NCBI GenBank assembly: GCA_016788525.1
Contig: JAEUPD010000101.1
Coordinates: forward strand, 1-54,523
Source of the DNA: Rubrivivax sp.
GTDB taxonomy: Bacteria > Pseudomonadota > Gammaproteobacteria > Burkholderiales > Burkholderiaceae_C
DNA: 54,523 nt
Reading direction: 5' to 3'
This document shows, in pieces, positions 24,571-33,727 of the stretch (position 1 is the stretch's first letter; each line of letters starts with the position of its first letter). Below the pieces are notes generated by a model, which did no database searches, was not told where the DNA came from, and worked only from the letters and a program-made list of their open reading frames with translations. Both the position numbers and the translations under genes were made by a program.

Positions 24571-25538
24571 AGCCCGAGGCCCTCGTCCATGCCCAGGTGC
24601 ACGTTCATCGCCTGCACGGCGGCTCCGCTGGCGCCCTTGCCCAGGTTGTCCAGCCGGGCGATGACGATGGCCTGCACATCGTCGGCGAACACGAAGATGT
24701 CTGCCCGGTTGGTGTCGTTGCAGGCCTGCACGTCGAAGTAGCCGCCCTCCAGCGTGGCCGGGTCTGACAGCGGCATCACGCGCACGAAGCGCTCGCCGGC
24801 ATAACGCCGCTCGTACGCAGCCTGCACCGCCGCCGGCGTGCTGCCCATGGCCTTCAGCGGCAGCGGCACCGACACCGCCAGCCCCTTGTAGAAGTTGCTG
24901 ACGATCGGCATGAAGATCGGCCGAGCCGTGAGGCCGGTGTGCGCCATCATCTCCGGCACGTGCTTGTGCGCGAGCTTCAGGGCGTAGGGCCGCGGCGCGC
25001 CCAGCACCGGGTGGCCGTGGCCGGCCGTCAGGGCCGCGGCCATCGCGGGCGCGGCCGCCTGGTACTCCTCGATCATCTTCTTGCCGCCGCCCGAATAGCC
25101 GGTGATGGAGGTGGCGGTCACCGGCCACGTTGCCGGCACGATGCCGGCGTCGACCAGCGGACGCAGCAGCAGGATGAAACTGCTTGCATGGCACCCCGGG
25201 TTGGCGATGCGCTTGGCCGCCCTCAGCGCCTCGCGCTGCCCCGGCGCAAGCTCGGGCAACCCGAACACCCAGCCGGGCGCGGTGCGGTGGGCGGTGCTCG
25301 CATCGATGAGGCAGGTGCGTGGGTTGGTCACCATCGCTGCCGCCTCGCGCGCCGCGGCGTCGGGCAGGCACAGGAACGCCACATCCGCCGCATTGAGCAG
25401 CCGCGCCCGCTCCGCCGGGTCCTTGCGGCGCTCGGGGTCGATGCGCAGCACCTCCACGTCACTGCGGCGGGCCAGGACCTCGTGGATGCGCAGGCCGGTG
25501 GTGCCCTCGTGACCGTCGACGAAAATCTTGTGAGCCAT
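24567..25538 (-). CDS. argC: N-acetyl-gamma-glutamyl-phosphate reductase, type 2 (ArgC)
   Basis: A 323-residue NADPH-dependent enzyme of arginine synthesis that reduces N-acetylglutamyl phosphate to the semialdehyde. The start [25 protein letters not shown] gives the nucleotide-binding loop. INPGC-type [18 protein letters not shown] carries catalytic Cys116, and [14 protein letters not shown] plus AHKHVPEM (His) complete the active site. The shorter length and GHEGTTG loop mark the type 2 form. The ATG at 25538 fits the family start. Transcription is opposite to parA and parB, between which it is placed; it is divergent from parB (129 bp) and meets the GNAT gene tail to tail. Confidence 0.95.
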   Translation of the reverse strand: MAHKIFVDGHEGTTGLRIHEVLARRSDVEVLRIDPERRKDPAERARLLNAADVAFLCLPDAAAREAAAMVTNPRTCLIDASTAHRTAPGWVFGLPELAPGQREALRAAKRIANPGCHASSFILLLRPLVDAGIVPATWPVTATSITGYSGGGKKMIEEYQAAAPAMAAALTAGHGHPVLGAPRPYALKLAHKHVPEMMAHTGLTARPIFMPIVSNFYKGLAVSVPLPLKAMGSTPAAVQAAYERRYAGERFVRVMPLSDPATLEGGYFDVQACNDTNRADIFVFADDVQAIVIARLDNLGKGASGAAVQAMNVHLGMDEGLGL

Positions 25539-25653
25539 GGCTGCCGCGCCCGCGCTGGTGTTCGGCCGAGGATACGGCAAGGTGCGCCGGCCCGCCGGCG
25601 CCGGGGCCGCCCGGCGGCGCGGGCCGGCAGCAGGTCACGCCGGAGCCCGCTGA

Positions 25654-25659
25654 CACAAT
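25654..25659 (+). promoter_or_regulatory. Possible -10 box of parB
   Basis: CACAAT lies 8 nt before the parB ATG. Because argC separates parB from parA, parB needs its own promoter in the 129-bp argC/parB gap, and this is the best candidate. A leaderless transcript would result. Confidence 0.4.
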
Positions 25660-25667
25660 CGGCGCCC

Positions 25668-26585
25668 ATGGTCACGAAGAAACCCAAGGGCCTGGGCCTC
25701 GGCCTCGAAGCCCTGCTTGGCCCCAAGGTCAGCGACACGCCGGCCGGCGCCGGCCAGCCCACCGAGCTCTTGCTGACCCAGCTGCGCCCCGGCAAGTACC
25801 AGCCGCGCACGCGCATGGACGAGGGCTCGCTTTACGAACTGGCCGAGAGCATCAAGAGCCAGGGCGTGATGCAGCCGGTGCTCGTGCGCCCCGTGGGCAC
25901 CGACCGCGAAGACGCTGGCGGGGCCCCCTACGAAATCATCGCCGGCGAACGCCGGGTGCGTGCCGCTGCGCTGGCCGGGCTGGATGCCGTGCCCGTGCTC
26001 GTCAAGGCCGTGCCCGACGAGGCCGCGGCGGTGATGGCACTCATCGAGAACATCCAGCGCGAAGACCTCAACCCGCTGGAGGAAGCCCAGGGCCTGCAGC
26101 GCCTGATCGGCGAGTTCAAGCTCACTCACGAGCAGGCCGCGCAGGCCGTGGGCCGGTCGCGCAGCGCGGCCAGCAACCTGATGCGCCTGCTGCACCTGGC
26201 CGAGCCGGTACAACACGCGTTGCTCGCCGGCGACCTCGACATGGGTCATGCGCGCGCATTGCTGGCACTGTCGGCCGCGCAGCAGATCATGGCCGCGCAG
26301 GAGATCGCCGCCAGGAAGCTCAGCGTGCGCGAGGCCGAGCGCCTGGTCAACCGGCACCTCACCCCCGCCGCGGCGCGCCGGTCTGCCAAGGCCCGCAAGG
26401 GCGAGGCCAACCCGCGCGACGTGGCGCGGCTGGAGGAAAAGCTCGCCGACCAGCTGGCCGCGCCGGTGGAAATCCGCCTGAAGCGGCGCACCAGGCGCGG
26501 CGAACAGGGCGAGATCGCGATCGGCTTTGCCTCGCTGGACGAACTCAACGGCCTGCTCGACCGCCTGGGCGTGACCGAGCGCTGA
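25668..26585 (+). CDS. parB: Chromosome partitioning protein ParB (Spo0J)
   Basis: A 305-residue parS-binding CTPase. The N terminus has KPKGLGLGLEALLG, a typical ParA-interaction start. The CTP-binding domain follows: PGKYQPRTRMDEGSLYELAESIKSQGVMQPVLVRP, then IIAGERRVRAAALAGL with the GERRxRA motif. IENIQREDLNPLEEA and the helix-turn-helix LTHEQAAQAVGRSRSAASNLMRLLHL bind parS. A C-terminal dimerisation domain closes the chain. Partner sites are the parS-like sequences at 21711 and 22673. Own promoter is implied by the inverted argC upstream. Confidence 0.97.
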   Translation: MVTKKPKGLGLGLEALLGPKVSDTPAGAGQPTELLLTQLRPGKYQPRTRMDEGSLYELAESIKSQGVMQPVLVRPVGTDREDAGGAPYEIIAGERRVRAAALAGLDAVPVLVKAVPDEAAAVMALIENIQREDLNPLEEAQGLQRLIGEFKLTHEQAAQAVGRSRSAASNLMRLLHLAEPVQHALLAGDLDMGHARALLALSAAQQIMAAQEIAARKLSVREAERLVNRHLTPAAARRSAKARKGEANPRDVARLEEKLADQLAAPVEIRLKRRTRRGEQGEIAIGFASLDELNGLLDRLGVTER

Positions 26586-26642
26586 GCCCGGCACGCCGCG
26601 CTCCCGCGCGCCCAGCCCGCCACCCACCGCCGCAGTGCCCCG

Positions 26643-27563
26643 ATGTCCACCCACATCACGCTGCGCCAGTTCCGCTACTTCATCGCCGTGGCCGAAAGCG
26701 GCTCGGTGGCTTCGGCCTCGCGCATGCTCAACATCGCGCAGAGCGCGCTCACCAAGAGCATGCACGAGCTCGAAGACGAGCTCGGCGCCCGCCTGTTCGA
26801 ACGCAGCTCGCGCGGCATGCAGCTCACGCCGCGCGGCCACCGCTTCCTGGCCAGTGCGCGAAAGGTCATCGCCAGCGTCGCCGATGCCACGCGTGAACGC
26901 GCCGGCAGCGACGGCGCAACCGAGGTTTCCGGCGTGCTGTCGATCGGCGTCACCAGCCTGGTGGCCGGGTACTACCTGAGCGATCTGTTCAGCCGCTTCC
27001 GCCGCGCCTGCCCGCAGGTGGAGGTGTTCGTCACCGAAGACGCGCCGCGCTTCCTCGAGCACCTGTTGATCAACGGCGAGCTCGACGTGGCGATCATGCT
27101 CAGCAATGCCCTCAGCGAACCGCAGGCCCTGGTGGCCGAGACGCTGACCCGCAGTCCCAGCCGTGTGTGGCTAAGCGCCAATCATGCGCTGCTGTCGAAG
27201 GACGAACTGACGCTCGCCGACTGTGCCGAATGCGACCAGATCGTGCTCGAGGCCGACCGCATCGACGAATTGCTGGCGGCCGTTTGGGCGCGCCACCAGC
27301 TCAAGCCGCGCGCCATCCTGCGTACCTCCTCGCTCGAGGCCGTGCGCTCGCTGGTCGGTGCTGGCGCCGGGCTGGCCGTGCTGCCCGATTTCCTTTACCG
27401 GCCCTGGACGCTGGACGCCGAGCACGTGGACGTGCGACCTCTGCGCGACGCGCTGCCCACAGTCGACGTGGGGCTGGTGTGGCGGCGCGGCTCGGGAATC
27501 AAGCCGGCGGCCGCCGAGTTCATCGAACTGGCGCGCGAGTCGTCGCGCGGCCGCCGGGCCTAG
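26643..27563 (+). CDS. LysR family transcriptional regulator
   Basis: A 306-residue regulator. The winged helix-turn-helix at residues 5-65 reads TLRQFRYFIAVAESGSVASASRMLNIAQSALTKSMHELEDELGARLFERSSRGMQLTPRG. A substrate-binding domain (about 95-300) follows, with GVLSIGVTSLVAGYYLSDLFSRFRRACPQVEV. The closest types I can recall regulate aromatic or small organic acid metabolism, but the effector cannot be read. Its immediate neighbours are parB upstream (57 bp) and moaC convergent downstream, neither a likely classical target, so its regulon is probably elsewhere. Confidence 0.92.
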   Translation: MSTHITLRQFRYFIAVAESGSVASASRMLNIAQSALTKSMHELEDELGARLFERSSRGMQLTPRGHRFLASARKVIASVADATRERAGSDGATEVSGVLSIGVTSLVAGYYLSDLFSRFRRACPQVEVFVTEDAPRFLEHLLINGELDVAIMLSNALSEPQALVAETLTRSPSRVWLSANHALLSKDELTLADCAECDQIVLEADRIDELLAAVWARHQLKPRAILRTSSLEAVRSLVGAGAGLAVLPDFLYRPWTLDAEHVDVRPLRDALPTVDVGLVWRRGSGIKPAAAEFIELARESSRGRRA

Positions 27564-27566
27564 CGC

Positions 27567-28097
27567 TCACCCTTTGGAGCTTTCGCCGGGTTCGGCGCGC
27601 CACGACCCCGACTTGCCGCCGCTCTTCTCGAGCACGCGGATGCCCTCCATCACCATGCCGCGGTCGGCTGCCTTGCACATGTCGTAGACGGTGAGCAGCC
27701 CCACCTGCACCGCGGTCAGCGCCTCCATCTCGACGCCGGTGACGCCCACCGTCTCCACGCGCGCCTCGCAACGCACGCAGCTGCGGGCCGCGTCGAGCTC
27801 GAACTCCACCGCCACGCGGGTGATCGGCAGCGGGTGACACAGCGGCACCAGCTCGGCGGTGCGCTTGGCGCCCTGGATGGCGGCAATGCGCGCCACCGCG
27901 AGCACGTCGCCCTTCTTCGCGCGGCCCTCGGCCACCAGTGCGAAGCTGGCGCGCTGCATGCGGATCGTGCCCTCGGCCACCGCCACCCGGTGCGTGGGCA
28001 CCTTGGCGCTCACGTCGACCATGTGGGCCTGGCCCTGGGCATCGAAGTGCGTCAACGGCGAGGTTGCGGGCGGGGGCGAAGGCGGCGGGGCAGACAT
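27567..28097 (-). CDS. moaC: Cyclic pyranopterin monophosphate synthase MoaC
   Basis: A 176-residue molybdenum cofactor enzyme that completes the conversion of GTP to cyclic pyranopterin monophosphate after MoaA. Family motifs are seen in order: [81 protein letters not shown] and GGKSGSW. The KR/T-E-L-x-P-L-C-H-P and Lys of GKSG regions are the active site. About 15 Pro-rich residues precede the family core. I chose the ATG at 28097; an ATG at 28121 is possible and neither has a strong ribosome site. No other mo- gene is in the window. Confidence 0.95.
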   Translation of the reverse strand: MSAPPPSPPPATSPLTHFDAQGQAHMVDVSAKVPTHRVAVAEGTIRMQRASFALVAEGRAKKGDVLAVARIAAIQGAKRTAELVPLCHPLPITRVAVEFELDAARSCVRCEARVETVGVTGVEMEALTAVQVGLLTVYDMCKAADRGMVMEGIRVLEKSGGKSGSWRAEPGESSKG

Positions 28098-28286
28098 CTG
28101 TTCAGCAATCTGCAGAAACATGGCGGTGTCATGATTGTCCCCCGGTGAGGCTCCGGGCCTCTGCCGGACTCGCCCGCAACAGCCAGCGGGTGGCCGGCCT
28201 GCCCGCATTCGAAGCCCCGCGGCCAGCGGAACGCCGCTGCCCGGGGCCGCTCCAACGCGTTCCGCCCCTACCGAATCCTGCCCACC

Positions 28287-29954
28287 TTGAAGCCAACGCA
28301 CCCCCCCTTTGCGCGCCGCGCGGTCGGCCTCGCGGTCAGCGTTGCGCTGCTTTGCTCGAGCCTGCCCGCGCCGCGCCCGGCACTGGCGCAACCGCAGGCT
28401 CCGGCACCCCGCCTGCCGGCGCTGGGCGATGCCGGCAGCGAAGAACTCACCCTCGGCGAAGAGCGACGCATCGGCGAGCAGATCATGCGCGAGGCGCGGC
28501 GCGACCCCGCCTGGCTCGACGACCCGGTGCTGCTGGCCTACATCCAGTCGCTGTGGCAGCCGCTGGTCGAGGCGGCGCGCAAGCGCGGCGACATCGACGC
28601 CGGGATCGATTCGCAGTTCCGCTGGGAGATCTTCCTGCTGCGCGACCGCGCGGTGAACGCCTTCGCGTTGCCGGGCGGCTATGTCGGTGTTCACCTGGCG
28701 CTGATCGCGATCACCGGCAACCGCGACAAGCTGGCTTCCGTGCTGGCGCATGAGCTGTCTCATGTCACGCAGCGGCACATTGCGCGCAGCGTCGGCAACG
28801 CCAGCCGCACCTCGATGCTGGCGCTGGCCGGGCTGCTGCTGGGCGTGCTGTCGGCCAGCCGCAGCAACAACATCGACGTCGCCAACGCTGCCATCATGGG
28901 CAGCCAGGGGGCGGCCATGCAGGGCCAGCTGAACTTCTCGCGCGAGATGGAGCGCGAGGCCGACCGCATCGGCTACGGGGTGCTGGCCGACGCCGGCTTT
29001 GCCACTGGCGGCATGGCGCAGATGTTCGAGCGGCTGCAAGGCAACGCCGCCGTGGCCGACAGCGGCGCCTTCCCGTACCTGCGCACACACCCCTTGACGG
29101 TGGAGCGCATCAGCGAGGCTCGCAACCGTGTGCTGCTGGCCGGCGCCACGCAGACGCCGCGCGCCACGCTGCTGCACGCCTTGATGCAGTCGCGCGCCCG
29201 GGTGCTCATGGACCGCACCGCGCAGGCGCTGCAGCGCCTGGCTGGCGGCGCCACCGCGTCGCCCGCGCCGATCGAGCGGGTCGCGGCACTGGCCACCGGG
29301 GCGCTTGCCCAGGCCCAGCTGGGCCACGGCGTGGCCGCCGAGGAGCTGGCAGTGCAGGCGCTGCGCCTGGCCCGCACCGTGCCCGTGGCCGAGCGCGAGC
29401 CCGCCGCCGAGCGCGTGCTGTGGCTGCTGCAGGCCGAATGCCGGCTGGCTTCCGGCGACGGCGCGGGTACCTGGCGGCTGCTCGAAGACGGCGATCCGGC
29501 GCCCGCAGCGCCCGGCACGCCTGGCACGCTGTTCGCTGCGGGCAGCGATCGCAGCGTGCTCACGTTACGCGCGCAAGCCGCCCTCAAGTGGCACGAGCGC
29601 GACCCGCGGGCCGCCACCGACGCCGTACGCATCAGCACCGAGGCGCTGCAGACCTGGCTGGCCGAACATGGGCAGGATGCCGGGGGCTGGGAGCTGCTGG
29701 CCCTCACCGCCGACGCGCTGGGCCAACGGCTGCGCAGCATGCGAGCAAGCGCCGAAGCGCGTGCGGCGCAGGGCGACCTTGCGGGCGCCATCGACCGCCT
29801 GCGCGCGGCGCAGGCCATGGCGCGCACCGGCAGCGACTTCATCGACGCCTCGATCATCGACACCCGCCTGCGGCAGCTGCTCGAGGAACGGCGCCAGCTC
29901 GCACTCGAGGCGCGCCAGCGCAGCGGCGGCGGCAACGACCGCGAAGGGCGCTGA
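28287..29954 (+). CDS. Periplasmic M48 family metalloprotease (BepA-like), TTG start
   Basis: A 555-residue exported zinc protease with TPR-like repeats. A signal peptide ends near PALA-QP. The catalytic helix [12 protein letters not shown] places the zinc ligands and general base at His155, Glu156 and His159; the downstream glutamate is in [31 protein letters not shown] is also typical. BepA in E. coli assists or degrades outer-membrane proteins such as LptD and BamA, and this architecture suggests the same kind of envelope quality control. The start is a TTG at 28287; no ATG or GTG gives an intact signal peptide. It is divergent from moaC. Confidence 0.92.
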   Translation: MKPTHPPFARRAVGLAVSVALLCSSLPAPRPALAQPQAPAPRLPALGDAGSEELTLGEERRIGEQIMREARRDPAWLDDPVLLAYIQSLWQPLVEAARKRGDIDAGIDSQFRWEIFLLRDRAVNAFALPGGYVGVHLALIAITGNRDKLASVLAHELSHVTQRHIARSVGNASRTSMLALAGLLLGVLSASRSNNIDVANAAIMGSQGAAMQGQLNFSREMEREADRIGYGVLADAGFATGGMAQMFERLQGNAAVADSGAFPYLRTHPLTVERISEARNRVLLAGATQTPRATLLHALMQSRARVLMDRTAQALQRLAGGATASPAPIERVAALATGALAQAQLGHGVAAEELAVQALRLARTVPVAEREPAAERVLWLLQAECRLASGDGAGTWRLLEDGDPAPAAPGTPGTLFAAGSDRSVLTLRAQAALKWHERDPRAATDAVRISTEALQTWLAEHGQDAGGWELLALTADALGQRLRSMRASAEARAAQGDLAGAIDRLRAAQAMARTGSDFIDASIIDTRLRQLLEERRQLALEARQRSGGGNDREGR

Positions 29955-30002
29955 GCAGACGTCGGCGCGGCGCCGGCGCGCGCCGGGGTGAGCCCCCGGG
30001 CC

Positions 30003-31667
30003 TCAGGCCGCCGCGGCCTGCTTCAACGCGAACCCGTGCGCGCTGGCCGCCGGCCAGTACAGGCGGAACACGTTGTGCGGCCAGTCGCCGCGCCCTTCCA
30101 TCGCGGCCAGCAGCGAGCCGGGCGCGACGAAGGTGAGCTGGTTGGCCAGCAGCCGCACCTCCTGCGTGGCCGTGCGGCGCACGATGTGGCTGGCGGTGAT
30201 CTCGCGCGGGTGCGTGAGGCCGGCCGCCTGCACCAGTTCCTTCAGTGCCTGCATCGTGCCCTGGTGGAACCGCAGCACGCGCTCGGTCTTGGTGGGCACC
30301 ACCAGCGCACGCTGGCGCAGCGGGTCTTGTGTCGTCACGCCGGTGGGGCAGCTGCCGGTGTGGCAGGTCTGAGCCTGCAGGCACCCCAGCGCGAACATGA
30401 AGCCGCGCGCCGAGTTGCACCAGTCGGCGCCCAGCGCCATCGCGCGCGCGATGTCGAAGGCGCTGACGATCTTGCCGGCGCAGCCCAGGCGAACGTGCTC
30501 ACGCAGGTTCAGCCCGGTGAGCGTGTTGTGCACCAGCAGCAGCCCTTCCTGCAGCGGTGCACCGACATGGTTGGTGAACTCCAGCGGCGCCGCGCCGGTG
30601 CCGCCCTCGCCGCCATCGACGACGATGAAGTCGGGCAGGATCCCCGTCTCCAGCATCGCCTTGCAGATGCCGAACCACTCCCAAGGGTGGCCGATGCACA
30701 GCTTGAAGCCGGTGGGCTTGCCGCCGGACAGGCGCCGCAGCCGCTCGATGAACTGCATCATCTGCACCGGCGTCGAGAACGCCGAGTGCATCGCCGGGCT
30801 CACGCAGTCCACGCCCACCGGCACGCCGCGCGCCGCGGCGATCTCGGCGGTGACCTTCGGCCCGGGCAGCACGCCGCCGTGCCCGGGCTTGGCCCCTTGG
30901 CTCAGCTTGAGCTCGATCATCTTCACCTGCGGCGAAGTGGCGTTCTCGACGAAGCGCTCGTCGCTGAAGCGACCTTCGGCGTCGCGGCAGCCGAAGTAGC
31001 CGCTGCCGATCTCCCAGACGAGGTCGCCGCCGTGTTCGCGGTGGTAGCGGCTGATCGAGCCCTCGCCCGTGTCGTGCGCGAAGCCGCCCCGCTTGGCCCC
31101 CGCGTTCAGCGCCAGCACGGCGTTGGCCGACAGCGCGCCGAAGCTCATTGCCGAGATGTTGAAGATGCTGGCGCTGTACGGCTGCGTGCACGAGGTGCGG
31201 CTGGAAGTGCCGATGTCGACGCGGAAGTCGTGCGAGGGCAGCACGGTCGGTGCGATGCTGTGGTTGATCCACTCGTAGCCGTTGGCGTGCACGTCCAGCT
31301 GCGTGCCGAAGGGCCGCTTGTCCGAGTCGCCCTTGGCGCGCTGGTACACGAGGCTGCGTTGTTCGCGCGAGAAGGGTGCCGCTTCGTTGTCGCTTTCGAT
31401 GAAGTACTGGCGCATCTCCGGCCGGATGTACTCCAGCAGGAAGCGCAGGTGCCCGATGACCGGGTAGTTGCGCAGCACCGAGTGGCGCCGTTGACGCACG
31501 TCGCGCAGCCCGAGGCCCACGAGAAACAGGCACGCCAGCGCGAAGCCGCCGCCAACGTCGTAGGCCACCTTGGTGAAGGCGCCCAGCAGCAGCCCCACGG
31601 CGCACAGCAGCCAGGCCGCGTAGCGCACGGGGAAGTACTGGTCGAGCCGTTGCAGCCAGGCGTGCAT
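30003..31667 (-). CDS. FMN-binding glutamate synthase family protein, membrane-anchored
   Basis: A 554-residue protein. Residues about 15-55 form two hydrophobic helices (YAAWLLCAVGLLLGAFTKVAYDVGGGFALACLFLVGLGLRDV), followed by a complete GltB-like FMN/synthase domain: NISAMSFGALSANAVLALNAGAKRGGFAHDTGEG, LSQGAKPGHGGVLPG, FIVVDGGEGGTGAAPLEF and CAGKIVSAFDIARAMALGAD. Cys429, Cys435 and Cys440 (C-x5-C-x4-C) match the 3Fe-4S ligands of glutamate synthase. The glutaminase domain is absent, so it is not classical glutamate synthase; family members of this short kind have unknown substrates. An AGGAGG site precedes the ATG. It is convergent with the M48 gene. Confidence 0.9.
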   Translation of the reverse strand: MHAWLQRLDQYFPVRYAAWLLCAVGLLLGAFTKVAYDVGGGFALACLFLVGLGLRDVRQRRHSVLRNYPVIGHLRFLLEYIRPEMRQYFIESDNEAAPFSREQRSLVYQRAKGDSDKRPFGTQLDVHANGYEWINHSIAPTVLPSHDFRVDIGTSSRTSCTQPYSASIFNISAMSFGALSANAVLALNAGAKRGGFAHDTGEGSISRYHREHGGDLVWEIGSGYFGCRDAEGRFSDERFVENATSPQVKMIELKLSQGAKPGHGGVLPGPKVTAEIAAARGVPVGVDCVSPAMHSAFSTPVQMMQFIERLRRLSGGKPTGFKLCIGHPWEWFGICKAMLETGILPDFIVVDGGEGGTGAAPLEFTNHVGAPLQEGLLLVHNTLTGLNLREHVRLGCAGKIVSAFDIARAMALGADWCNSARGFMFALGCLQAQTCHTGSCPTGVTTQDPLRQRALVVPTKTERVLRFHQGTMQALKELVQAAGLTHPREITASHIVRRTATQEVRLLANQLTFVAPGSLLAAMEGRGDWPHNVFRLYWPAASAHGFALKQAAAA

Positions 31668-31844
31668 GGGGCCTCCTCTTCGAGCCGGGGATGGGCGCCG
31701 ATGCTATGGGCCGCGCTCGATGGACCAGACAGGAAGAAAGGCGGGGAGGCGCGGGCTGTTCGGCGCCTGCGCGGGGCGCTCCCCGGGGCCGGGCGCCCCG
31801 GCACGCAGACCCGGCCTTGGCCGCCGGCAACCCGGCACGCTCGC

Positions 31845-31850
31845 TATACT
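31845..31850 (+). promoter_or_regulatory. -10 box of the metX leader
   Basis: TATACT, a 5/6 match to TATAAT, lies 10 nt before the first aptamer base, so transcription would begin at about 31857. No clear -35 box is seen at 17 bp. Confidence 0.55.
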
Positions 31851-31860
31851 GCTGCGCGAT

Positions 31861-31911
31861 AGCGCCGATTTGCTCCGGCTTGCGGGCGCTCAACAAATAC
31901 CGCTAAACAGG
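31861..31911 (+). ncRNA. SAM-II riboswitch (metX leader)
   Basis: The RNA fits the SAM-II pseudoknot. P1 is AGCGCC (31861-31866) with GGCGCT (31885-31890). The conserved GATTT block is at 31867-31871, and ATTTG (31868-31872) pairs with CAAAT (31894-31898) to close the pseudoknot. CTTGC (31879-31883) and the terminal GCTAAACAGG (31902-31911) are the other conserved blocks. SAM-II aptamers bind S-adenosylmethionine and repress methionine-synthesis genes; here metX follows. They are best known from Alphaproteobacteria. An intrinsic terminator starts 9 nt later, so control by termination is likely. The 31668-31844 stretch upstream holds nothing else I recognise. Confidence 0.88.
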
Positions 31912-31919
31912 ACGCCCGA

Positions 31920-31956
31920 CCCGGTCGCCGTCTCATGAAGCGGTGCCGGGTTTTTT
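31920..31956 (+). terminator. Intrinsic terminator between SAM-II aptamer and metX
   Basis: CCCGG (31920-31924) pairs with CCGGG (31946-31950), with an inner CCG/CGG pair, followed directly by six T residues. It sits before the metX start at 31976, where only an attenuator makes sense. Its 5' arm can also pair with the aptamer's 31875-31878 (CCGG), beside CGGGCG/CGCCCG, forming a competing antiterminator. Confidence 0.85.
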
Positions 31957-31975
31957 GTTGCCTGCGTCACTCGAG

Positions 31976-33118
31976 ATGCCGTCCATCGGGGCCGTCAGCC
32001 CGCACAAGCTGCACTTTGCCGAACCGCTGCCGCTGGCCAGCGGCGCGGCCCTGGCCGGCTATGACCTGGTGTACGAGACTTACGGCACGTTGAACGCCGC
32101 CCGCAGCAACGCCGTGCTGGTGTGCCATGCGCTGAACGCCGGCGCGCACGTGGCGGGGCTCGACGCGAACGGCCAACCCGGCTGGTGGGACAACCTGGTG
32201 GGGCCGGGCAAGCCACTCGATACGAACCGCTTCTTCGTTATCGGCGTCAACAACCCGGGCTCGTGCTTCGGCTCCACCGGGCCGATGCACCGCAACCCGG
32301 CCACCGGCCGCGCCTGGGGGGCCGACTTCCCGGTGGTGACGGTCGAGGACTGGGTCGACGCGCAAGCGCGCCTCGTGCAGCGCTTGGGCATCGAGCAGCT
32401 CGCCGCGGTGATCGGCGGCAGCCTGGGCGGCATGCAGGCGCTGGCCTGGACGATGCGCCACCCCGGGCGCGTGCGCCATTGCATCGCGGTGGCCACGGCG
32501 CCCAGCCTCTCGGCGCAGAACATCGCCTTCAATGAAGTGGCGCGCCGCGCCATCATCACCGACCCCGACTTCCACGGCGGCCACTACTACGCGCACGGTG
32601 TGGTGCCCCGGCGCGGGCTGCGGGTGGCCCGCATGGTCGGGCACATCACCTACCTTTCCGACGACTCGATGGAGGCCAAGTTCGGCCGCGAGCTCAAGGC
32701 CGGCCCCGACGGGCCGCTGAGCTACACCACGCAGGACATCGAGTTCCAGATCGAGAGCTACCTGCGCCACCAGGGCGACAAGTTCAGCGAGTACTTCGAC
32801 GCCAACACCTACCTGCTGATCACGCGGGCACTGGACTACTTCGACCCGGCGCGAGCGCATGGCGGCGACCTCGCCGCGGCGTTTGCGCCGGCGCGTGGCA
32901 AGCACTTCGTGCTCGTCAGCTTCACCACCGACTGGCGCTTCGCCCCGGCGCGCAGCCGCGAACTCGTCAAGGCGCTGGTCGACAACGCCGCTGCCGTCAG
33001 CTACGCCGAAATCGACGCGCCGCATGGCCACGACGCGTTCCTGCTGGACGACCCGCGCTACCACGGTGTTCTGCGCGCCAGCTTCGAGCGCATCTTCCAC
33101 GAACTCGGCACGCTGTGA
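31976..33118 (+). CDS. metX: Homoserine O-acyltransferase MetX
   Basis: A 380-residue alpha/beta-hydrolase-fold enzyme that acylates homoserine in the first step of methionine synthesis. The nucleophile elbow [15 protein letters not shown] gives Ser149. The late Asp/His are in VDNAAA-adjacent and [13 protein letters not shown] segments. [12 protein letters not shown] and [19 protein letters not shown] are family blocks. Betaproteobacterial MetX enzymes are often succinyl- rather than acetyl-specific, which I cannot decide. I chose the ATG at 31976 because a GTG at 31943 lies inside the terminator hairpin. It is controlled by the SAM-II element and followed by metW. Confidence 0.95.
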   Translation: MPSIGAVSPHKLHFAEPLPLASGAALAGYDLVYETYGTLNAARSNAVLVCHALNAGAHVAGLDANGQPGWWDNLVGPGKPLDTNRFFVIGVNNPGSCFGSTGPMHRNPATGRAWGADFPVVTVEDWVDAQARLVQRLGIEQLAAVIGGSLGGMQALAWTMRHPGRVRHCIAVATAPSLSAQNIAFNEVARRAIITDPDFHGGHYYAHGVVPRRGLRVARMVGHITYLSDDSMEAKFGRELKAGPDGPLSYTTQDIEFQIESYLRHQGDKFSEYFDANTYLLITRALDYFDPARAHGGDLAAAFAPARGKHFVLVSFTTDWRFAPARSRELVKALVDNAAAVSYAEIDAPHGHDAFLLDDPRYHGVLRASFERIFHELGTL

Positions 33119-33137
33119 GGCGCATTGAAGCCCCGCC

Positions 33138-33722
33138 ATGTCCGAACGCGCCGACCTCGAGATCATTGCCAGCCTGGTGCCCGAGGGCAGCCGGGTGCTT
33201 GACCTGGGCTGCGGCAACGGCGAGCTGCTGGCGCACCTGATGCGCACGCGCGGCTGCAGCGGCTACGGCATCGAGCTGGCCGACGCGAACGTGCACGCCG
33301 CGCTGAACAACGGCATCGACGTCATCCAGCTCAACCTCGACGAGGGCCTGCAGTTGTTCGACGACCGCAGCTTCGACGTGGTGCTGCAGCTCGACACGCT
33401 GCAGCACCTGCGCAACACCGAGCGCATGCTGCGCGAAACGGCGCGCGTGGGCCGCATCGGCATCGTCAGCTTCCCGAACTTCGCGCACTGGCCCAACCGC
33501 GCGCGCGTGCTGACCGGCCGCATGCCGGTGACCAAGGCGCTGCCATACCAGTGGTACGACACACCCAACATCCGCGTGGGCACCTTCGCCGACTTCGAGG
33601 TGCTGGCGCGCAAGTGCGGCCTGGCGGTCACCGACAGCTTCGGCCTGCACCAAGGCCGCGTGGTGCGCCGCTGGCCGAACCTGGCCGCCAGCGTGGCGGT
33701 GTTCCGCTTCGAGCAGCGGTGA
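33138..33722 (+). CDS. metW: Methionine biosynthesis protein MetW
   Basis: A 194-residue SAM-methyltransferase-fold protein: VLDLGCGNGELLAHLM (motif I), YGIELADANVHAALNNGIDVIQLNLDEGL, VVLQLDTLQHLRNTERMLRE, and FPNFAHWPNRARVLTGRMPVTKALPYQWYDTPNIRVGT, the MetW signature. MetW is needed with MetX for homoserine acylation in several proteobacteria and is thought to activate or stabilise it; no methyl acceptor is established. It starts 19 bp after metX, as one operon under the SAM-II riboswitch. Confidence 0.95.
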   Translation: MSERADLEIIASLVPEGSRVLDLGCGNGELLAHLMRTRGCSGYGIELADANVHAALNNGIDVIQLNLDEGLQLFDDRSFDVVLQLDTLQHLRNTERMLRETARVGRIGIVSFPNFAHWPNRARVLTGRMPVTKALPYQWYDTPNIRVGTFADFEVLARKCGLAVTDSFGLHQGRVVRRWPNLAASVAVFRFEQR

Positions 33723-33727
33723 GCGGC

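Noticed and set aside
27423-27428. A CACGTG core as a possible third parS
   Set aside because: The flanks (GAG and GAC) do not form the required inverted arms; the core alone is common in GC-rich coding DNA.
29988-31862. A 624-codon open frame on the plus strand
   Set aside because: Antisense to the glutamate-synthase-like gene, which has FMN and Fe-S motifs and an AGGAGG site.
31943-31975. GTG at 31943 as the metX start, adding 11 residues
   Set aside because: It lies in the terminator hairpin and would add a segment unlike MetX N termini; the ATG at 31976 fits.
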